A stretch of 64,000 bases of DNA from Lachnospiraceae bacterium (GTDB lineage Bacteria; Bacillota; Clostridia; Lachnospirales; Lachnospiraceae), in the NCBI GenBank assembly GCA_016282915.1, contig JAEELW010000159.1, positions 1 through 64,000 on the forward strand, written 5' to 3'. The notes beneath the pieces are model-generated. The model was not told the DNA's origin. It saw only the letters and a program-made list of their open reading frames with translations, and did no database searches. A program made the position numbers and the translations under genes. Below, piece after piece: positions 29,201 to 38,683 of the stretch (positions within the stretch are counted from its first letter, which is position 1; each line of letters starts with the position of its first letter).

Positions 29201-31864
29201 CTATTTCCCGGAAAGATGGCTGATCTGCTCGCGCACCTGTTCCAGCATACGGCTGTATTTTTCCTTCTTGGCGCGCTCTTCGGCCAGCTTGCTCTCGGGA
29301 GCCTTTGCAAGGAATTTTTCATTGGACAGCATGCCGTCCACGCGCTTCAGTTCGCCAAGCAGCCTTTCCTCTTCCTTCTTCAGACGCTCCGCTTCCTTTT
29401 CGATATCCACAAGCTCACCCAGAGGCAGGTAGATGTTCACATCTGCGATCACTACGGAAACCGCATCCTCTCCGATCCCGCTCTTATCCTCCTGTATATG
29501 CACCTCAGATGCATATGCGAGTACGCGGAAGAAATCACGGTTCTTTTCAAAGATGCTGCGCTTCTCCTCCAGTGCGCTCACGACAAAGACCTGTGCCTTC
29601 TTTGAAGGCGGAACGTTCAGTCCCGTTCTTGCATTACGGATGCCGCGGATGGCTTCTTTTACGGTCTCGATGGCATGCTCCTCTTCGGGATAGTTCTTGC
29701 TTTCCGTATAAAGCGGCCAGGAGCTGACCATGATGGATTCCTCTTCGTCCTGGAGCGTACAGAAGATCTCCTCGGTCACGAACGGCATATAAGGATGCAG
29801 GAGCTTCAGCGCATCGATGAGCACGCTCTTTAATGTGTAAAGCGCAGCATTCCTGCTTGCCGCATCTTCCTTTTCATAAAGACGGGGCTTCACCATCTCG
29901 ATGTACCAGTCGCAGAACTCATCCCAGATAAAGTCATAGATCTTCTGGACCGCAACACCCAGTTCGTATTTCTCCATATTCTCCGTCACATCGCGCACCA
30001 GGCTGTTGGCCTTGGAGATGATCCAGCGGTCGGCAGGTGCCAGTTCTTCCTGCGCGGGCTTCGTGGGAGCTGTCTCACCGAGGTTCATCATGATGAAACG
30101 GGAAGCGTTCCAGATCTTGTTGGCGAAATTCCGGTTAGCCTCCACTTTTTCATAGTAGAAACGCATGTCGTTTCCGGGGGCGTTTCCGGTCACCAGCGTA
30201 AGCCGCAGTGCATCGGCGCCGTATTTTGCGATGATCTCCAGGGGATCGATACCGTTCCCGAGGCTCTTGCTCATCTTCCGCCCCTGGGCGTCACGTACCA
30301 GACCGTGGAAAAGCACGGTATGGAAAGGTTTCTCACCCATCTGCTCATAGCCGGAAAAGATCATGCGGATGACCCAGAAGAAGATGATGTCATAACCGGT
30401 CACCAGCACATCCGTCGGATAGAAATAACGGAGCTCCGGTGTATCATCCGGCCAGCCCAGGGTTGAGAAAGGCCACAGTGCCGAAGAGAACCAGGTATCC
30501 AGCGTATCCGGATCCTGCGAAAGCTTCCTGCTGCCGCATTTCGGGCAGCACTCGGGATCCGTCCTCGACACCACGGTCTCGCCGCAGTCCGCACAGTACC
30601 AGGCAGGGATACGGTGTCCCCACCAGAGCTGGCGCGAGATGCACCAGTCACGGATATTGTCTGTCCAGTTGAAGTAATTCTTCTGCATGCTCTCGGGCAC
30701 CAGACGGATCTCACCCTTTTTTACCGCCTGCTGCGCCGGCTTGATCAGCTCGTCCATGCGCACGAACCACTGTGCCTTCACCATGGGCTCCACGGTGGTC
30801 CCGCAGCGGTCATGGGTTCCTACATTATGTACATGGTCCTCGATCCCGACAAGGAGCCCCATTTCTTCCAGTTCCTTAACGATGGCTTTTCTCGCCTCGT
30901 AGCGGTCCATTCCTTCAAACTTCCCGCCGTTGGCGTTGATGGTGGCATCATCGTTCATGATGTTGATCACCGGCAGGTCATGGCGCTTGCCTACTTCAAA
31001 GTCGTTGGGGTCGTGTCCCGGGGTGATCTTCACCACACCCGTACCGAACTCGCGATCCACATATTCATCCGCGATCACGGGGATCTTCCTGTTCATCAGC
31101 GGCAGCATCAGCTCTTTTCCGATCAGATGACGGTAACGCTCATCCTCGGGATGAACGGCCACTGCGGTATCGCCCAGCATCGTTTCGGGCCGGGTCGTTG
31201 CAAATTCCAGATATTCACCGCTCTCGCTCCCGTCCTCGTTCAGCACCGGATAACGGATGTGCCAGAAATGGCCGGCCTGTTCCTCATATTCCACTTCCGC
31301 ATCGGATATGGAGGTATTACATACCGGACACCAGTTGATGATGCGGGAGCCTTTGTAGATATAACCTTTCTCGTACATCTTGACAAAGACTTCCTTCACG
31401 GCACGGTTGCAGCCCTCGTCCATGGTAAAACGCTCGCGGTCCCAGTCACAGGAACTGCCCAGCTTCTTCAGCTGGTTCACGATCGTCCCGCCGTATTCCT
31501 TTTTCCAGGCCCAGGCGCGTTCCAGGAAACCTTCGCGGCCGAGATCTTCCTTATTTATGCCTTCCTCTTTCAGCTTATTGATGATCCGGACTTCCGTTGC
31601 GATGGAAGCATGATCCGTCCCCGGCTGCCAGAGGGCATTGTAACCCTGCATCCTCTTGAAGCGGATCAGGATGTCCTGCATGGTCTCGTCCAGCGCGTGT
31701 CCCATATGCAGCTGTCCCGTGATATTGGGGGGCGGGATCACAATGGTAAACGGCTTTTTCGTTTCATCGACTTCCGCATGGAAATACTTTTTGTCAAGCC
31801 ATTTCTGATACAGCCGGTCTTCAATGCCGGCGGGGTCATAGGTTTTCGCCAGTTCTCTGCTCAT
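29201..31864 (-). CDS. valS: Valyl-tRNA synthetase
   Basis: This 887-residue class I synthetase attaches valine to tRNA-Val. It has the HIGH-type motif [14 protein letters not shown], the KMSKS loop [16 protein letters not shown], a full CP1 editing domain ([17 protein letters not shown]), the anticodon-binding domain, and the C-terminal coiled coil seen in bacterial ValS. Its start is ten bases after the GH13 gene, so there is no room for a valine T-box leader of its own. Transcription must come from the upstream promoter or from inside the GH13 gene. Confidence 0.98.
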   Translation of the reverse strand: MSRELAKTYDPAGIEDRLYQKWLDKKYFHAEVDETKKPFTIVIPPPNITGQLHMGHALDETMQDILIRFKRMQGYNALWQPGTDHASIATEVRIINKLKEEGINKEDLGREGFLERAWAWKKEYGGTIVNQLKKLGSSCDWDRERFTMDEGCNRAVKEVFVKMYEKGYIYKGSRIINWCPVCNTSISDAEVEYEEQAGHFWHIRYPVLNEDGSESGEYLEFATTRPETMLGDTAVAVHPEDERYRHLIGKELMLPLMNRKIPVIADEYVDREFGTGVVKITPGHDPNDFEVGKRHDLPVINIMNDDATINANGGKFEGMDRYEARKAIVKELEEMGLLVGIEDHVHNVGTHDRCGTTVEPMVKAQWFVRMDELIKPAQQAVKKGEIRLVPESMQKNYFNWTDNIRDWCISRQLWWGHRIPAWYCADCGETVVSRTDPECCPKCGSRKLSQDPDTLDTWFSSALWPFSTLGWPDDTPELRYFYPTDVLVTGYDIIFFWVIRMIFSGYEQMGEKPFHTVLFHGLVRDAQGRKMSKSLGNGIDPLEIIAKYGADALRLTLVTGNAPGNDMRFYYEKVEANRNFANKIWNASRFIMMNLGETAPTKPAQEELAPADRWIISKANSLVRDVTENMEKYELGVAVQKIYDFIWDEFCDWYIEMVKPRLYEKEDAASRNAALYTLKSVLIDALKLLHPYMPFVTEEIFCTLQDEEESIMVSSWPLYTESKNYPEEEHAIETVKEAIRGIRNARTGLNVPPSKKAQVFVVSALEEKRSIFEKNRDFFRVLAYASEVHIQEDKSGIGEDAVSVVIADVNIYLPLGELVDIEKEAERLKKEEERLLGELKRVDGMLSNEKFLAKAPESKLAEERAKKEKYSRMLEQVREQISHLSGK

Positions 31865-31873
31865 AATTCCTCC

Positions 31874-33187
31874 TTACCTTTCCATCAGCCAGAATGCTGC
31901 GCTATAGGGCGGAAGCTCGGATCCTCCGCCGAAATCATGAAGTGCTCCCGTGATCAGATCCGTTGCCTGCCCGCAGCCGGCATCAAAATGTGCCGTGTAG
32001 GGATTGCTGTCCATATTGATGGCAACCAGCACGCGTTCACCGTCGCACTTTCTTTCAAAGATACACTGTTTGTTCTGTAATAAAACACTGCGCATACCGC
32101 CGTGATTCAGCGCCCTGCTCTTTTTCTTTGCCTCAGCCAGGCGCGAGATCCAGTCGGTCAGCGCCGTCCACTTCGGCTCGTCAAAGCAGGGACGGAGCGC
32201 CGGATCGCCCTGACTCTTATCCGCCTTTGCTCCCCATTCGCTTCCGTAATATACACAGGGGATGCCCGGCATGCCGAAGACCATGGCATAGACCAGCGGC
32301 AGGCAGTTCTCATCCTGCAGGATCGAAGCGATACGGCTCACATCGTGATTATCCGCAAAGGACAGAAGATGTGCTCCTCTGCATACCGTCCAGTCCTCGG
32401 GTCCGAAGAGCCGCAGCAGCGAATGGATGATCTCGAACATATTGGACGAATTAAATGCGGAATGGAGCCCTTTATAGCACTGGTAATTGGTCAGCGAATG
32501 AAGATGCATCTCATTCAGCATGCGCCCGTATTCTCCGTGGAGCACCTCGCCGAGCAGGAAGAAATCTTCCTTTTTGGAATCGGTGAATTCCCGCAGCCTT
32601 CTCAGGAAATCCCGGTCAAGGCAGTAAGCCACATCCAGACGGATCCCGTCGATATCAAACTCATTGATCCAGCCCTCCACCGCACGGAAGATATGTGCGA
32701 TCACATCTTCATTGCGAAGGTTGAGCTTCACCAGATCAAAATTGCCTTCCCAGCCCTCGTACCAGAGACCGTCGTTATAGCAGGAATTCCCGCCGAAATC
32801 GATACGCGAAAACCAGCCCGTGTAAGGAGAATTCTCACGATTCTTAAGCACATCCTGAAATGCAGGGAAACCTCTGCCCACATGATTGAACACACCGTCC
32901 AGCACCACGCGTATGCCTTCCGCATGCAGCGCGTCGCAGACCTCTTTAAAGTCAGCATTCGTCCCCAGCCGGGTATCGATGCGGCTGTAATCCCTGGTAT
33001 TGTAACCATGGGTATCCGACTCGAATACCGGCGAAAAATAAACGGCATTGCATCCCAGCTTCTTTATATGCGGGATCCACTCCTTCACCTTCAGGATCCT
33101 GGACTGCGCCACACCGTCATTTTCAAACGGCGCTCCGCAGAAACCGAGCGGGTAGATCTGATAAAACACACTGTCGTAAGCCCACAT
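31874..33187 (-). CDS. GH13 alpha-amylase-family enzyme
   Basis: This 437-residue cytoplasmic (beta/alpha)8 enzyme has all four GH13 regions: I DGVFNHVG, II GIRLDVAYC (nucleophile Asp), III GEVLHGEYG (acid Glu) and IV FADNHD. The opening VFYQIYPLGFCG and the short length suit a maltodextrin-hydrolysing or transferring intracellular amylase. No signal peptide. A GGGAGGA site precedes the ATG. A promoter with an exact catabolite-response match drives it, and valS follows ten bases later. Confidence 0.92.
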   Translation of the reverse strand: MWAYDSVFYQIYPLGFCGAPFENDGVAQSRILKVKEWIPHIKKLGCNAVYFSPVFESDTHGYNTRDYSRIDTRLGTNADFKEVCDALHAEGIRVVLDGVFNHVGRGFPAFQDVLKNRENSPYTGWFSRIDFGGNSCYNDGLWYEGWEGNFDLVKLNLRNEDVIAHIFRAVEGWINEFDIDGIRLDVAYCLDRDFLRRLREFTDSKKEDFFLLGEVLHGEYGRMLNEMHLHSLTNYQCYKGLHSAFNSSNMFEIIHSLLRLFGPEDWTVCRGAHLLSFADNHDVSRIASILQDENCLPLVYAMVFGMPGIPCVYYGSEWGAKADKSQGDPALRPCFDEPKWTALTDWISRLAEAKKKSRALNHGGMRSVLLQNKQCIFERKCDGERVLVAINMDSNPYTAHFDAGCGQATDLITGALHDFGGGSELPPYSAAFWLMER

Positions 33188-33270
33188 AAATTCGTCCTCC
33201 CGAACCGTTAATTAAGTAAAGACTTTTCGGACGTATTCCCAGCCTGCGTTCAATAAGTCATATAAAGGAT

Positions 33271-33299
33271 AGTTTATCCTATTTTGAATGCGTTTGCAA
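33271..33299 (-). promoter_or_regulatory. Promoter with overlapping cre (CcpA) site
   Basis: TTGCAA, a 17-base spacer and TAAACT. On the same strand TTGCAAACGCATTCA (33285-33299) matches the cre consensus WTGNAANCGNWNNCW at every position and covers the -35. AGGATAAACTATCCT, a small palindrome, covers the -10. Repression by CcpA when sugar is plentiful is expected. Confidence 0.75.
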
Positions 33300-33317
33300 G
33301 AAAAAACACAAACGGAG

Positions 33318-35849
33318 CTAGTCCTTCTCCCAGAAACTTTCCAGCCCGTCCGCGATACCGGACAGACCGGTGACCGTATAGCCCTTCCACTCCCGCGGGA
33401 ACATCCGCTGATAGGAATTGTCCGTAAACCTCTCATCCAGAAGCAGCACCACACCCTTATCCCTCTCCGTCCGTATCACACGGCCGGCCGCCTGCAGCAC
33501 CTTGTTCATCCCCGGAAAACGGTAAGCATAATCAAAACCGTTTTCTTCGAAATAATCCCGGATGATCTCCCTCTCATTGCAGATCTGCGGAAAGCCGACA
33601 CCCACGATGATGCTCCCGATCAGGGCATCCTCCTTCAGATCAATGCCTTCGGAAAAGATCCCTCCCAGTACACAGAAGCCGAGTAGAGTCGGCGGAGTTA
33701 TCGACATAGTTTTAAACAAATTGTCCATGGGGATAAGTTCTTTCCGCGTAAACCTGGCAAGAAATGCTTCACGATCCTCTTCCGACATCCTTTCCTGCTG
33801 GATCAGCATCTCATCCCTGTCTTCTTTGTGAAAATGTCTTTGGAAACTGTCGATAACATTGTTCATAAATAAATATGAAGGGAAAAAGATCAGGTATTTA
33901 CCCTCCCTTCCGGAGATAGCCCGGTCGATATAGGAGGCGATCCGGTAGTAGGTATCTTCGTTTCTCCGCTTGTACCGGCTGGTCACATCACGGCCGACGA
34001 AGACCCCGAGACGTTCCCGGTCAAATGAGGATTCAGCATATACGGCAGCGTCCTCCGGAGCTGCGCCCAGCAGTTTCTTATAATAGGATATAGGCAGCAG
34101 GGTCGCGGAAAAAAGGACTCCTGCCCTGCCCTTTTCCATGCACTCCGAAAGATTTTTCGCAGGGTTGACGCATAAAAGTTTTAAACAAAATCCACTATTC
34201 TCCGTCTGTTCTGTGTAAATGCGATAATTCTCATCCAGCTTCTCATAGATCAGAAGGAAGTGGGCAAGAGCAAAATAAAACTCCAGAAGAGGCTCCCGCA
34301 TTCCAGTGTTTTCCTCTTCGTCCATAAACTTTGTCATCGCAGTGTACAGGCCCTGTACCTGACCCGCAAAGGTGTCGATCTCCTCCAGCACGCGAAAGCC
34401 GCTGCACTCCCTCTTCAGCTGCAGCAGATCGCGGTTACAGCGTTCCAGGCCGCGTATCATCGCAGGCACGTGCTGCATGCCGCGCACACGTTTCGTCTTC
34501 TTTCCGGAAAGCTGCTCCGAAGCAGCATTGATCTGCCTTTTTACCGCAAGAAAGTCCTCTTTTTTCAGCACGGCACTGTACATATCCCGGCCTCTATCCA
34601 CAAGGTTATGCGCTTCATCCACAAGAAAAACATAGTCTCCGTGAACACCATCGGCAAAATAGCGCTTCAGAGAGACATGGGGATCGAAAACGTAATTATA
34701 ATCGCATATTAATATATCGCATAACAAACTTAGGTCGAGGCTTAATTCAAACGGACACACCTGGTACTGGCGCGCAGTCAACGTTATCGTTTCCCGGTCT
34801 AAGTTGTCATAAGTCATGATACTGTGGAAAACCGCATCATTGATCCGGTCATAATGCCCCTTTGCATAGGGGCAATTGTCCGGGTTACATTCACATTTAT
34901 CATTTAAACAGACCTTTTCCTTCGCTGTGATCACCACACTCTTGATCTTCAGCCCTTTTTGGCGTAAAAGTTCGATCGCATCCCCCGCTACCGACCTGGT
35001 GATGGTCTTGGCCGTGAGGTAGAATACCTTTTCTGTCAGATCCGCCCCCATGGATTTGACCGCAGGGAACAATGTCGTCAGGGTCTTGCCAACGCCTGTG
35101 GGAGCCTCCAGAAACAGCTTTCGCCCCTCCCTTACGGTACGGTATACCTGGGCTGCCAATTCGCGTTGACCCTTGCGGTAAACAAAGGGAAATTCGAGGC
35201 TCTGTATACTGCTCTGGCGCTGTATAAGCCACTCCCTCTGCCGCTCCGCCCATTTCATATAATCCTGCATTAAACGCCCGAACCACTCCTCGATCTGTGC
35301 AAAGGAAAACTCGTCGATGAAGTATTTCAAATCTTCAGTCTCTATATTACAGTAAGTCATCCTTATACGTATCGAAGGCAATTCCTTCTGCTTTGCATAA
35401 ATGAAGGCATACACCTTAGCCTGTGCCAGATGAACCGGCAGCGGCGAACTGATCCGATCGAGCCGTCGTGCAACACATTTGATCTCATCGATCGTGATCT
35501 GAGGATATTCCTCATTTGTATAGTATTGATTAAATGAGAGCTGATTGCCGGAGATACGGTTCTGTGCTTCGACGGCGATACTTTCATTTATGATACCGTC
35601 CGCTCTCCCGTCCAGAAAAATCGTGCAATGTTCCCCCACATAACTGTAACGGAGAGGGACCTCCGCTTCATATCCGGCTCCCATGCTCTTCTGGATCATC
35701 CGGTGCAGACGGCTGCCTTCCTGCATGGCACGTTCGGGTGAGGTACCGCGCCGGTTGTCGATGTCGCCGGAACGGAACATAAACTCCACCAGCTCCCGGA
35801 CCGAGAGGCGGATCTCAAAATGTTCATATTTTTCGAGCAGCTCTTCCAT
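33318..35849 (-). CDS. Cas4-like nuclease fused to Rad3/DinG-type DNA helicase
   Basis: This protein of about 843 residues has two modules. The first 200 residues carry PD-(D/E)XK nuclease motifs: GSRLHRMIQ, DGRADGII, IDEIKCV and HLAQAKVYAFIYA. The rest is a superfamily 2 helicase of the XPD/DinG type: Walker A EAPTGVGKT, four Fe-S cysteines in CLNDKCECNPDNCPYA, DEAH box VDEAHN, LFSATLLP and QAAGRVIRTERDKG. It likely unwinds and trims damaged or R-loop DNA. I place the start at 35849 because the ATG at 35867 lies in the -10 region. No Shine-Dalgarno is visible. Some stretches (around 34.7 kb) are noticeably AT-richer than neighbours. Confidence 0.88.
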   Translation of the reverse strand: MEELLEKYEHFEIRLSVRELVEFMFRSGDIDNRRGTSPERAMQEGSRLHRMIQKSMGAGYEAEVPLRYSYVGEHCTIFLDGRADGIINESIAVEAQNRISGNQLSFNQYYTNEEYPQITIDEIKCVARRLDRISSPLPVHLAQAKVYAFIYAKQKELPSIRIRMTYCNIETEDLKYFIDEFSFAQIEEWFGRLMQDYMKWAERQREWLIQRQSSIQSLEFPFVYRKGQRELAAQVYRTVREGRKLFLEAPTGVGKTLTTLFPAVKSMGADLTEKVFYLTAKTITRSVAGDAIELLRQKGLKIKSVVITAKEKVCLNDKCECNPDNCPYAKGHYDRINDAVFHSIMTYDNLDRETITLTARQYQVCPFELSLDLSLLCDILICDYNYVFDPHVSLKRYFADGVHGDYVFLVDEAHNLVDRGRDMYSAVLKKEDFLAVKRQINAASEQLSGKKTKRVRGMQHVPAMIRGLERCNRDLLQLKRECSGFRVLEEIDTFAGQVQGLYTAMTKFMDEEENTGMREPLLEFYFALAHFLLIYEKLDENYRIYTEQTENSGFCLKLLCVNPAKNLSECMEKGRAGVLFSATLLPISYYKKLLGAAPEDAAVYAESSFDRERLGVFVGRDVTSRYKRRNEDTYYRIASYIDRAISGREGKYLIFFPSYLFMNNVIDSFQRHFHKEDRDEMLIQQERMSEEDREAFLARFTRKELIPMDNLFKTMSITPPTLLGFCVLGGIFSEGIDLKEDALIGSIIVGVGFPQICNEREIIRDYFEENGFDYAYRFPGMNKVLQAAGRVIRTERDKGVVLLLDERFTDNSYQRMFPREWKGYTVTGLSGIADGLESFWEKD

Positions 35850-35857
35850 AGTATATA

Positions 35858-35886
35858 AGCATAACATATCCGAACATATGTTTCAA
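35858..35886 (-). promoter_or_regulatory. Promoter of the helicase gene, leaderless geometry
   Basis: TTGAAA, a 17-base spacer and TATGCT preceded by TGT. The -10 ends eight bases before the ATG at 35849, so the mRNA should begin at or beside the start codon. Confidence 0.7.
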
Positions 35887-36240
35887 CACATTTACATAAG
35901 AATGTCCTTTACGTAAATAATTTATGTCAACCCATCCCCTTTATAAGACCTTTTGTTTTATGTAAACCGTCTGAGTTATGTTAACTATTCTATGTCAATG
36001 CAATTCATTTTCAACTATGTTTTTTCCCTGGATTATTTCAATTGAATTAATGAAAATATCACATTTTATGTCAATTGTTTGCCTTGGTCATTTTTATCGA
36101 AGCCGGCATAAATATTGTATTTTTATAATTTATATATTCTGCACTTAATTCATTCACACAAAACTCTTATGTCACCCCGGATCACTTTGATTCGGATATT
36201 TTGCGTAAATGTTTTATGTTAACCACACTCTTTCTCTGGG
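35887..36240. repeat. AT-rich non-coding stretch with a repeated TTATGT-n-AA motif
   Basis: I see no gene between 35850 and 36481. This AT-rich part repeats a short motif close to TTTATGTNAAC, near 35921, 35956, 35975, 35989, 36064, 36166 and 36212, with inverted forms at 35891 and 35908. Spacing is irregular, so it is not a tandem array. Related words occur beside the promoters at 29127 and 58680. It may be a cluster of regulator sites or the relic of transferred DNA. Confidence 0.5.
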
Positions 36241-36274
36241 CAGTGTCTCTCATAATAGATTATTGTAAACCTGC

Positions 36275-36305
36275 AAAAAAAACAGACCTCTCAGGAGATC
36301 TGTCT
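36275..36305 (-). terminator. Terminator of the zinc-uptake operon
   Basis: On the minus strand ACAGATCTC-CTGA-GAGGTCTGT is followed by eight Ts. It is about 180 bases downstream of the last zinc-operon stop codon, with the VNTR in between. Confidence 0.85.
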
Positions 36306-36327
36306 CTGTCCCCGGCTGTATGAATAC

Positions 36328-36436
36328 ATGTTCCGGGCTTTTATATGTTCCGGGCTTTTATATGTTCCGAGCTTTTATATGTTCCGGGCTTTTATATGTT
36401 CCGGGCTTTTATATGTTCCGGTCTTTTATATGTCCT
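36328..36436. repeat. 17-bp tandem repeat (VNTR), six copies plus a partial
   Basis: The unit ATGTTCCGGGCTTTTAT is repeated head to tail at 36328, 36345, 36362, 36379, 36396 and 36413 with single-base variants, then breaks off in ATGTCC. It lies between the stop codon at 36482 and the terminator at 36275, that is, in the 3' untranslated part of the zinc operon mRNA. The forward-strand ORF across it is a period-17 artefact and not a gene. Confidence 0.92.
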
Positions 36437-36481
36437 GCTCCATACCGGTGAGATCTGTTATGTGCTGCCTCAGTGCCGTCG

Positions 36482-37063
36482 TTACAGCACCGTCGCCTCC
36501 CGAAGTGTACAGTAAGTGTAATCCCCTTCGATATAGGTTGCAAAGGTACCCTCTACGGTCACCATCCCGCCTTCTTCGGGACATTTCTCTGGGTTCAGCG
36601 GCACAAATTCGAGGCCCTGGGCACAGCAGGCCGTGGCATCCTGTATGACGCAGGCGTAATAATCCATGCCGCTTTCTTCGTCATGGAAAAAGCTGTAGGT
36701 TCCTTCCATACGCACACGCTTCCCCACATATTCTTCCGGCGTGTACATCATGTTATAAACTTCCGAATAGACCATGGTCGCTGACATAATGGTAAGATCA
36801 ACATCAACCCCCTCTGCAGCCGTCCCGGAAGCTTCTCCCTCTGCCTGTCCATCGGCAGCGTCCGCAGAAGGCATCGGCGTCGGCGTAGAGGTCGCATCCG
36901 GAGTACTGATGGTCCCTTTCTTTTCTTCCTGCATTCCGGCTTCCAGCACATCCGATACGCTCTGCGTGCCACCCCCGGTACGCGGTCCGGCTGCTTCAGT
37001 TCCGCAGGCCGAAAGGCCCAAAAAAGATATTGCCGTAAATAAAGTCAGGATTTTATATTTCAT
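36482..37063 (-). CDS. Lipoprotein with OB-like domain, last gene of the zinc operon
   Basis: This 193-residue protein starts at the ATG overlapping the znuB stop (TGATG), with AAAGGAG upstream. The longer frame to 37216 has no ribosome site. Signal and lipobox FLGLSACG are followed by a Thr/Pro/Ala linker. A compact beta domain of about 100 residues follows (VGKRVRMEGTYSFFH, CVIQDATACCAQGLEF, GMVTVEGTF), resembling an OB-fold with a conserved Cys pair. Placement suggests a surface zinc or metallochaperone role, which is inference only. Confidence 0.85.
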   Translation of the reverse strand: MKYKILTLFTAISFLGLSACGTEAAGPRTGGGTQSVSDVLEAGMQEEKKGTISTPDATSTPTPMPSADAADGQAEGEASGTAAEGVDVDLTIMSATMVYSEVYNMMYTPEEYVGKRVRMEGTYSFFHDEESGMDYYACVIQDATACCAQGLEFVPLNPEKCPEEGGMVTVEGTFATYIEGDYTYCTLREATVL

Positions 37064-37905
37064 CAATTTCTCCTTTTTATCACATTTCCAAGCACCCAGC
37101 AGACCAGAAATGCAAAGGCGTCCACGGCTACGATCGTTGAGCCTACCGGCGTCCCCGCAAGTATGGAAATGATCAGTCCGGCCAGCGCACAGAATACGGA
37201 AAGCACCGCCGAACATACAGTGACCGAAAGAAAGTTCCTGAACAGCCGCATTGCCGACAGCGCCGGGAAGATCACCAGTGCCGAGATCAGCAGCGAGCCT
37301 ACGAGGTTCATTGCCAGCACAATGATCACTGCCGTGATAACGGCTATGATCAGGTTATAAAGCCTTGCTTCGGTACCGCTGGCCCTGGCAAAATCCTCAT
37401 CAAAGGTAATTGCAAAGATCTTGTTGTAAAAGAGCACAAAGACCAGTACCACGACAGCGGACAGCACGATGCAGAGCCATACCTCTCCTGCAGTCAGTGT
37501 GAGTATCGAAGTAGAACCGAAAAGGGTGCTGCATACATCGCCGGACAGATTGGAAGAGGTCGGAAAGATATTCATGATCAGATAACCGAAGGCCAGGGCC
37601 CCCACAGAGATCATGGCGATCGCCGCGTCTCCTTTGATCTTTGTATTCTGACCGGTGCGCAGGAGCAATACTGCGCAGATCACGGTCACCGGCATCACCA
37701 GCAGCATATCGTTGGACAGCTGCAGCACCGAAGCGATGGCCATCACGCCAAAGGCCACATGCGACAGGCCGTCACCGATAAATGAAAAACGTTTCAGTAC
37801 AAGGTGCACTCCCAGGAGAGAGGAACAAAGCGCGATCAGCACCCCGACGATCAGCGCATAATGTACCATGGGCATCTGCAGGTACAGGACGAGCTTGTCG
37901 ATCAT
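37063..37905 (-). CDS. znuB: Zinc ABC transporter permease
   Basis: This 280-residue permease of the ABC-3 (ZnuB/AdcB) family has eight to nine helices. It has the family motifs HLVLKRFSFIGDGLSHVAFG and FDEDFARASG, the latter marking the ATPase-contact region. It overlaps znuC by four bases. Confidence 0.93.
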   Translation of the reverse strand: MIDKLVLYLQMPMVHYALIVGVLIALCSSLLGVHLVLKRFSFIGDGLSHVAFGVMAIASVLQLSNDMLLVMPVTVICAVLLLRTGQNTKIKGDAAIAMISVGALAFGYLIMNIFPTSSNLSGDVCSTLFGSTSILTLTAGEVWLCIVLSAVVVLVFVLFYNKIFAITFDEDFARASGTEARLYNLIIAVITAVIIVLAMNLVGSLLISALVIFPALSAMRLFRNFLSVTVCSAVLSVFCALAGLIISILAGTPVGSTIVAVDAFAFLVCWVLGNVIKRRN

Positions 37906-38609
37906 AATGCCTGCCCTCCCATCTTTTCCGTAAAATATCTTCCCACGGGACTTTTTGCATATTCATCACGGGTCCCGAAAAAGATATCCTCGCCGATATG
38001 CAGGATATGGCTGGCATAACGAAGGGCCGCCGATATATCATGCGTGATCATGATCACGGTGATGCCGTCGGCGTTAAGCCCGGCGATCAGCTCATACATC
38101 TCGACAGTCACTTTCGGATCCAGACCGGAAACCGGTTCATCCAGCAAGAGGATCTTCCGTGTGGCACAAAGTGCCCTGGCAAGCAGTACCCTTTGCTGCT
38201 GGCCTCCCGAAAGCTCACGGTAGCAGCGATTCCGCAGATCCGTCAATTCCAGCTTCTCCATATTCTCCAGTGCACGTTTTTTTTCTTCCCTGTTATAAAA
38301 CGGACGCAGGCCGCAATGTGCCTGGCAGCCCGAAAGAACGATCTCATAGACGGATGCCGGAAAATCCTTTTGCACCTGCGTCTGCTGTGGCAGATAACCG
38401 ATCTCGTTCTTCTTAAGACCATCAAAACGGATCTGTCCGCCGGTCGGCGCCAGCAGCTTCAGGAGCGTCTTCATGAGCGTGCTCTTTCCTGCCCCGTTCT
38501 CACCGACAATACAAAGATAATCTCCCTCATTCACGGAGAAATTCAGATCTTCTATGATATTATGTGAATCATATCCAAGAGACAGATGCTCTGCCCGGAT
38601 CAGTTCCAT
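37902..38609 (-). CDS. znuC: Zinc ABC transporter ATP-binding protein
   Basis: This 235-residue ATPase has Walker A GENGAGKST (37-45), signature LSGGQQQR, Walker B ILLLDEPVSGLD and a switch His in MITHD. It lies 74 bases after znuA and overlaps znuB. Confidence 0.93.
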   Translation of the reverse strand: MELIRAEHLSLGYDSHNIIEDLNFSVNEGDYLCIVGENGAGKSTLMKTLLKLLAPTGGQIRFDGLKKNEIGYLPQQTQVQKDFPASVYEIVLSGCQAHCGLRPFYNREEKKRALENMEKLELTDLRNRCYRELSGGQQQRVLLARALCATRKILLLDEPVSGLDPKVTVEMYELIAGLNADGITVIMITHDISAALRYASHILHIGEDIFFGTRDEYAKSPVGRYFTEKMGGQAL

Positions 38610-38683
38610 ATCTTCCCTCCGGCCGGCAGTACCTGAAAAGCATCGGCAGCTGCAGACACTGCCGGCGTTCTGATAATTGCTTC

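Noticed and set aside
30614-32080. 488-residue open frame opposite valS
   Set aside because: It spans two real reverse-strand genes and has no protein-like features.
36328-36436. Possible CRISPR array
   Set aside because: The repeats are directly adjacent with no unique spacers, and no cas1/cas2 genes are present.
36328-36648. Small forward ORF across the VNTR
   Set aside because: Its protein is a translation of a 17-bp repeat with period 17 residues and then antisense of the lipoprotein gene.
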